A program made the position numbers and the translations under genes. From Dactylellina haptotyla (lineage: Eukaryota > Ascomycota > Orbiliomycetes > Orbiliales > Orbiliaceae), in NCBI GenBank assembly GCA_031310005.1, contig CM062383.1, positions 558,001 to 622,000 of the forward strand: DNA of 64,000 nucleotides, given 5' to 3'. The notes under the pieces were generated by a model that was not told the origin of the DNA, searched no databases, and worked only from the letters and a program-made list of their open reading frames with translations. Of the stretch, positions 60,167 through 64,000 are shown one piece after another. The stretch's first letter is position 1. Every line of letters starts with the position of its first letter.

Positions 60167-63100
60167 CTTTAACATTATCTGTCAAGAAGACCCATTCTTC
60201 AGCGACGTACCCTGTCTCGCGGATTATCACCTTGTAGCTCTCCTCTAAAGTCTTCAGCCCCGCGTTGACGGTATCAAAGTGACCTGAGAGGAACGGGCGC
60301 AAGTTCGGTTGTTCACTGTTATCTGTGTACTCGAAGAACAGCTTCTGCGCGAGCACGCTGCCAGACGAGTAGATGTACACTTTGAACCCTTTTGATGTCC
60401 AGAGCTTCAAAGCGGTGATGACATCCGGGTATATCGGTGCTTGGACGGCGCCTGTGCGATAGGCGGTCAACCAGAGGTATCCTTGATTTTTGCATGTTAG
60501 TGGCGTGTGGACGCACGAAATCAGAAAACAAAGACCTCGCAGCTCGCATGGACCAACTCTAATTTGATTGGTCCTATGAATAGCATTTGAAGGGAAAAAA
60601 GGAAACTGTCTTCAGAAGATAAAGCAGCGGAGGGGCGAAGATAGGGCGAGTGGGTGTGGTAATGTGGAGGGTATACTGTGTTGTGCTATTGGTCGATAAG
60701 GGAGGGGGTCCCGGTTGACGATCTTGATGCGCCTCGCAAATGCAGCGCGCCATGACAACTTTTGCGACAACCAGGAAAGCATGATTACAATAATGTGAGG
60801 TGATGAAGAGGCTGGGATGACCGAATACCGTCTACACCTTCTGCTTGTGCCTTATTCACTCCGGCATCGTAGTCCGTATGGAGGCAGGAGATGGGGCAGG
60901 AGAAACATCTCTAAACTGCGCCGTGCGAGTCCAACGATGCAATATGCAAATGAAACCGCGAAAAAGTTGCGAAAACGCTCGAAAGTAACTTTTAGGTTTC
61001 AAAAACTCGTTAGATAGCTCCATTACTAACCTTGCAAGTTTTTCAAATACGCTATTTTGACATCATTCCTAGTCAGGTCCTCGACATGGCTGAGGAACGC
61101 TTTCGGGTCTTCACGATATTCCGGTGGAAACTCGTTGCGATACGGCGCAAATTCGTCGCTGCTCCACTGGTCCTCCAACACCTGCGGGAGGGCGGAGAGT
61201 GTGTACGGAAACTATGATCATTTAGATAATCCAATACATGGGTTAATTCCAATTCGTTCGAAAACACCATATTCGAGCAGCATAACCCCGGCAGTTGTGG
61301 ATAATAATGCACGAATAATCCAAAAAACAGAAGGCGAAGTACTTTATTGGGTGCTACAACAAGTATCTTGTTGACTATTGCGAGGGTCTCGAACGTGGAA
61401 CTGCAGAAGTGGTGGGCCGGCAAAAGGCTCGGTTCCACACCGTCAGGCATCATGGTTCTTTCGAATTTTCCTTCGCTTTATCCCATGCGAACATGGGAAT
61501 ATAGTATTCTTAGGTATACCTCGCCTATCAGAGACAGAAGCTGCGATCAGCTTCGTCGCATCGGCGAACGGGGGTGGAGCTGCCATGCTGCGAGCTCCAG
61601 AGCACCTCTCAGTGGTTGGCTGGGTGTTTGGCCTATCGCCATGCGACGGAGGAGATATGTCATGGGATCCATATCATGATGCAACCCGTCAAACCATGAA
61701 CGATACGAACGAAAGAAAGAAAGGAAAGAGGCAGATGTAATGCGTTGGGTCCACGTTGCGATAACCATGCCTCCGAGCGAGAAACAGGCAGGAACTCAGT
61801 CCGGCCCGCCGTAAAGCAAGGCGACAAAAGCTGTGGGCTGGATGAATAGGAACGACGGACGACGACGAGCTGCTTCAGCAACAGGAAGCATCCCGGCTTC
61901 AACCTTCCAAACAGGAAATTCGGTCCTTTTCCGGCAAGTCCACGCAATTATTTTGTTGGCCGCATTATCGACCATGACCTGGACGGACCCAGTGCCTTTC
62001 GAGCTTGGTGTCTCCTGCAACGGTAATTGGCCAGGCAGAGCAAGTGGAGCTGGACAAACCGCGCAAACAGAGCAGGCACCACAACCCACCAACGCATCGC
62101 ATTGTTGAGGCCAATATCAAATCGATATCAGAAAGAAACCAAGGCTGACGCCAGCCACATCACCGCTTTTCCTGCCACCCGTTTGCATCTGTGTGCATTG
62201 GTACCTCCCTCCATTTGCGAAAAGATGGGATGAAAAATTTTTCACTTTCGCATTTCGATAAAAGAAAAGTGGGTCCGGCGCAAGGATCCATTGTCACCCT
62301 TCTCGAGATCGCGAGACTCCATCTCAGATAATCCTAAAAAGAAACTGCTAAGCGGTAGGGAAAAGGGTAGGTGTCATGTCGGTCGAGGACGCGGATATCG
62401 GGATATCAACAGGCATTGCAGCTTGCAGCAGCATCAACAATCCGCGATACTGCACAGCTAGCTACCCTGCGCAAGCTCGTGAAAATCCAACAAAAAGCTT
62501 CGAGAGAACCTGGAAGCTACCCCAGCCACCGTTCATGCGATGGGTACATTCCCTTTCCAAGCTCTCCGAGCTGGATGTAATGTTAACATTTAACCCCACG
62601 GCTGAAAAGTGACCGGTCGCGATCGCTGAAGAAAAAGTATGAATGAAGAAAATTTTTTGCGAAAAAAAACAATGAAGCTGTGGAGAAGAATGCAATTGAT
62701 CGCGCTGGCATAATCCGAGCCTCGACTCGAACGTGTCGAAGAGGCAGGTATCCGATCCCGAAATGCAAAGGAAATTGATATGTTCTGTCAAATCTGCAGA
62801 AGATGTGCAAAATGCGAAAGAAAGAAAGAAAAATTCCGCAACGTAACAGGTACGTACCAGCACGTCTCGAACGAATGATATCGAAGATACGGTGCCTTCT
62901 ATTATCGCGAAATTAAGCGGCGCGACGCAACTCGGATGTTAGCAATCATGTCCACAAAAAAATTCCCACAAATTCCATTCATTTCAAATTTTGCAAAAAA
63001 TAAAAATTAAAAAACCTCAATTGAATATGTTATTCCGAATCTCGTAAAGAGATTCATGTAATATCCTCGGATAAATCATCTGCACCCTGTCAGCGCGCGC

Positions 63101-63586
63101 GCACAGTTTCGGTTTCTCGTGCCACGTATGAACGATGATGACACCATGGTTTCCGATGAAGGAAGTTCGAGAAACCCCTCAACAGATTGATCGAATCATT
63201 CAATCAATTGAACCCACTCGCCAATGTGTCGTGTTGCATTTTCTCATCTTCCAGCGCGCGCGCGACATGTGAAATGAACTGAAAACACCCTCGATCCTTC
63301 GGGCGTCCGTCGCTCGACCAGGGGGTGCTGGACAGAGCCGGTCCGATGAGCCGCACAGGTGGCATGTATTCTCGATGACAGTGGCACAAGCAAAATGCGA
63401 ACAGAACAAACTAGAACAAACGCCCAACACCGTTTCGAACAAGCCCGCGAGCTAGGGAATCGGGGTACATGCTAGCTAGCTATCACAGGAAATGAGGGAG
63501 AGAGAGAAGAAAAAAAATCTGCAACTTGCGGAATGGCGATTGGGCGACCTACCGATATCCAATAGTATCGCTTTCACCTGTGACAT
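60167..63586 (-). CDS. UTR4: enolase-phosphatase E1 (methionine salvage), 3' end unresolved
   Basis: Four exons are seen: 63586-63553, 62898-62858, 61211-61031 and 60481-60167 (190 codons). E1 is a HAD-family Mg-dependent enzyme that enolises and dephosphorylates 2,3-diketo-5-methylthiopentyl-1-phosphate in the methionine salvage pathway. Exon 1 gives MSQVKAILLDI, exon 2 EGTVSSISFVRDVL, exon 3 FPYTLSALPQVLEDQW, and exon 4 GYLWLTAYRTGAVQAPIYPD, FKVYIYSSGSVLAQKL, FDTVNAGLK and EEWVFLTDNVK. The nucleophile Asp, the SSGS loop with the following region, and the late TD motif are present. All GT-AG sites keep phase. Introns of 654, 1,646 and 549 nt are far longer than elsewhere here. The final exon (A-G-M...R-P-G-N-x-P) was not found below 60166. 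Confidence 0.85.
61212..62857 (-). other. 1.65-kb intron 2 of UTR4
   Basis: GTACGT donor at 62857 and TAG acceptor at 61212. It contains no open frame that looks coding, no transposase and no obvious terminal repeats. Its base composition resembles intergenic DNA of this window. It may be an enlarged intron or may hold an unrecognised nested transcript. Confidence 0.6.
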
Positions 63587-64000
63587 TCTTAGGTTAGGTC
63601 TTACTATCGCGAAATTTCGATGCGCTGTTCGCTCCGGCTGATTGACGTGTGTAAGGAGGTGAGAGCGGCGGTTTCAGAAGTTCGATACGTGTCTGAAGTT
63701 GATGGATTCGCTGGGTTTGGGGCTGCGATAGTTCGGATTGGAGTGGGACGACAGTGTTGAGGAGCATGAGGTTTTTTCTTTTCTTTTCTTCGCTCGTTTC
63801 GGAAATCATAGGCAAAAGGCACAGTCTATCGATGGTCAATTGGCGACAACACATTTATTATGGAATTTGCAGATTCGACCAGTTCAATTCAAATTTCATA
63901 TGCAGTGGAACACCGTTAGCTGCATTAGCTATCCCAATCGAACAGGAATGTTTACAGGTGGCATAATCTACGAGCTTAGCTAGCTCTCTTACTCACACTC
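63587..64000. other. upstream of UTR4, window edge
   Basis: This should contain the UTR4 promoter. A minus-strand ATG frame at 63594-63854 ends eight bases before the UTR4 ATG and includes a heptad-like LQSELSQPQTQRIHQLQTR stretch. It could be chance, or the end of a gene lying mostly outside the window; the tiny distance to UTR4 makes a separate gene unlikely. Confidence 0.35.

Noticed and set aside
1-64000. CRISPR arrays, bacterial operons, rRNA genes or transposases
   Set aside because: None seen; the intron structure and gene content are those of a fungal nuclear chromosome.

Overview
The window reads as nuclear DNA of a filamentous ascomycete (Pezizomycotina). Most introns are 50-130 nt with GTATGT/GTAAGT-type donors and CTAAC-like branch sites. 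Intergenic stretches are long and AT-rich, and the housekeeping genes are single-copy fungal types. The exact class cannot be fixed from sequence alone; a Pezizomycotina lineage with relaxed intergenic spacing (Orbiliomycetes is one guess) would fit. Exon limits below were read by eye from splice signals and reading-frame continuity.

Layout. 1-4.0 kb is AT-rich and almost gene-free. 4.0-15.2 kb is a housekeeping block: SEC72 (+), RPA49 (-), POP2/CAF1 (-), a small complex I subunit resembling NDUFB3 (+), and a 1,192-residue DUF4203-type multispanning membrane protein (-). 15.2-20.3 kb has no gene I can support. SMP3 (GPI mannosyltransferase IV) lies at 20.4-22.3 kb (-). 24.4-30 kb is AT-rich and accessory in character: two related 4-cysteine secreted peptides, a protein that looks like a degenerate Ulp1/C48 protease, and a 54-residue membrane microprotein. 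30.4-38.6 kb holds a CYSTM-type tail protein, a broken small secreted protein gene, a PL1 pectate lyase and a MUG113/T5orf172 protein. 42-48.4 kb holds SKP1 and a large unrecognised AT-hook-like protein. 52.8-53.9 kb is TIF6 (eIF6). 55.0-58.3 kb holds the most unusual feature: a head-to-tail array of five small intact genes plus one probably frameshifted copy. The intact five share the spacing M-C-x6-C-x2-C-x8-10-C-x4-5-C-x7-12-C-x2-C. 60.1-63.6 kb is UTR4 (enolase-phosphatase E1), spread over three very long introns, with its last exon unresolved.

How the genes fit together. The recognised genes serve general functions: ER translocation, Pol I transcription, mRNA deadenylation, respiration, GPI synthesis, SCF ubiquitin ligases, 60S biogenesis and methionine salvage. 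They form no single pathway. The accessory genes (secreted Cys-rich peptides, pectate lyase, MC-C2-C2 array, relics) lie in the AT-rich gaps between them, as expected of a fast-evolving compartment beside conserved genes.
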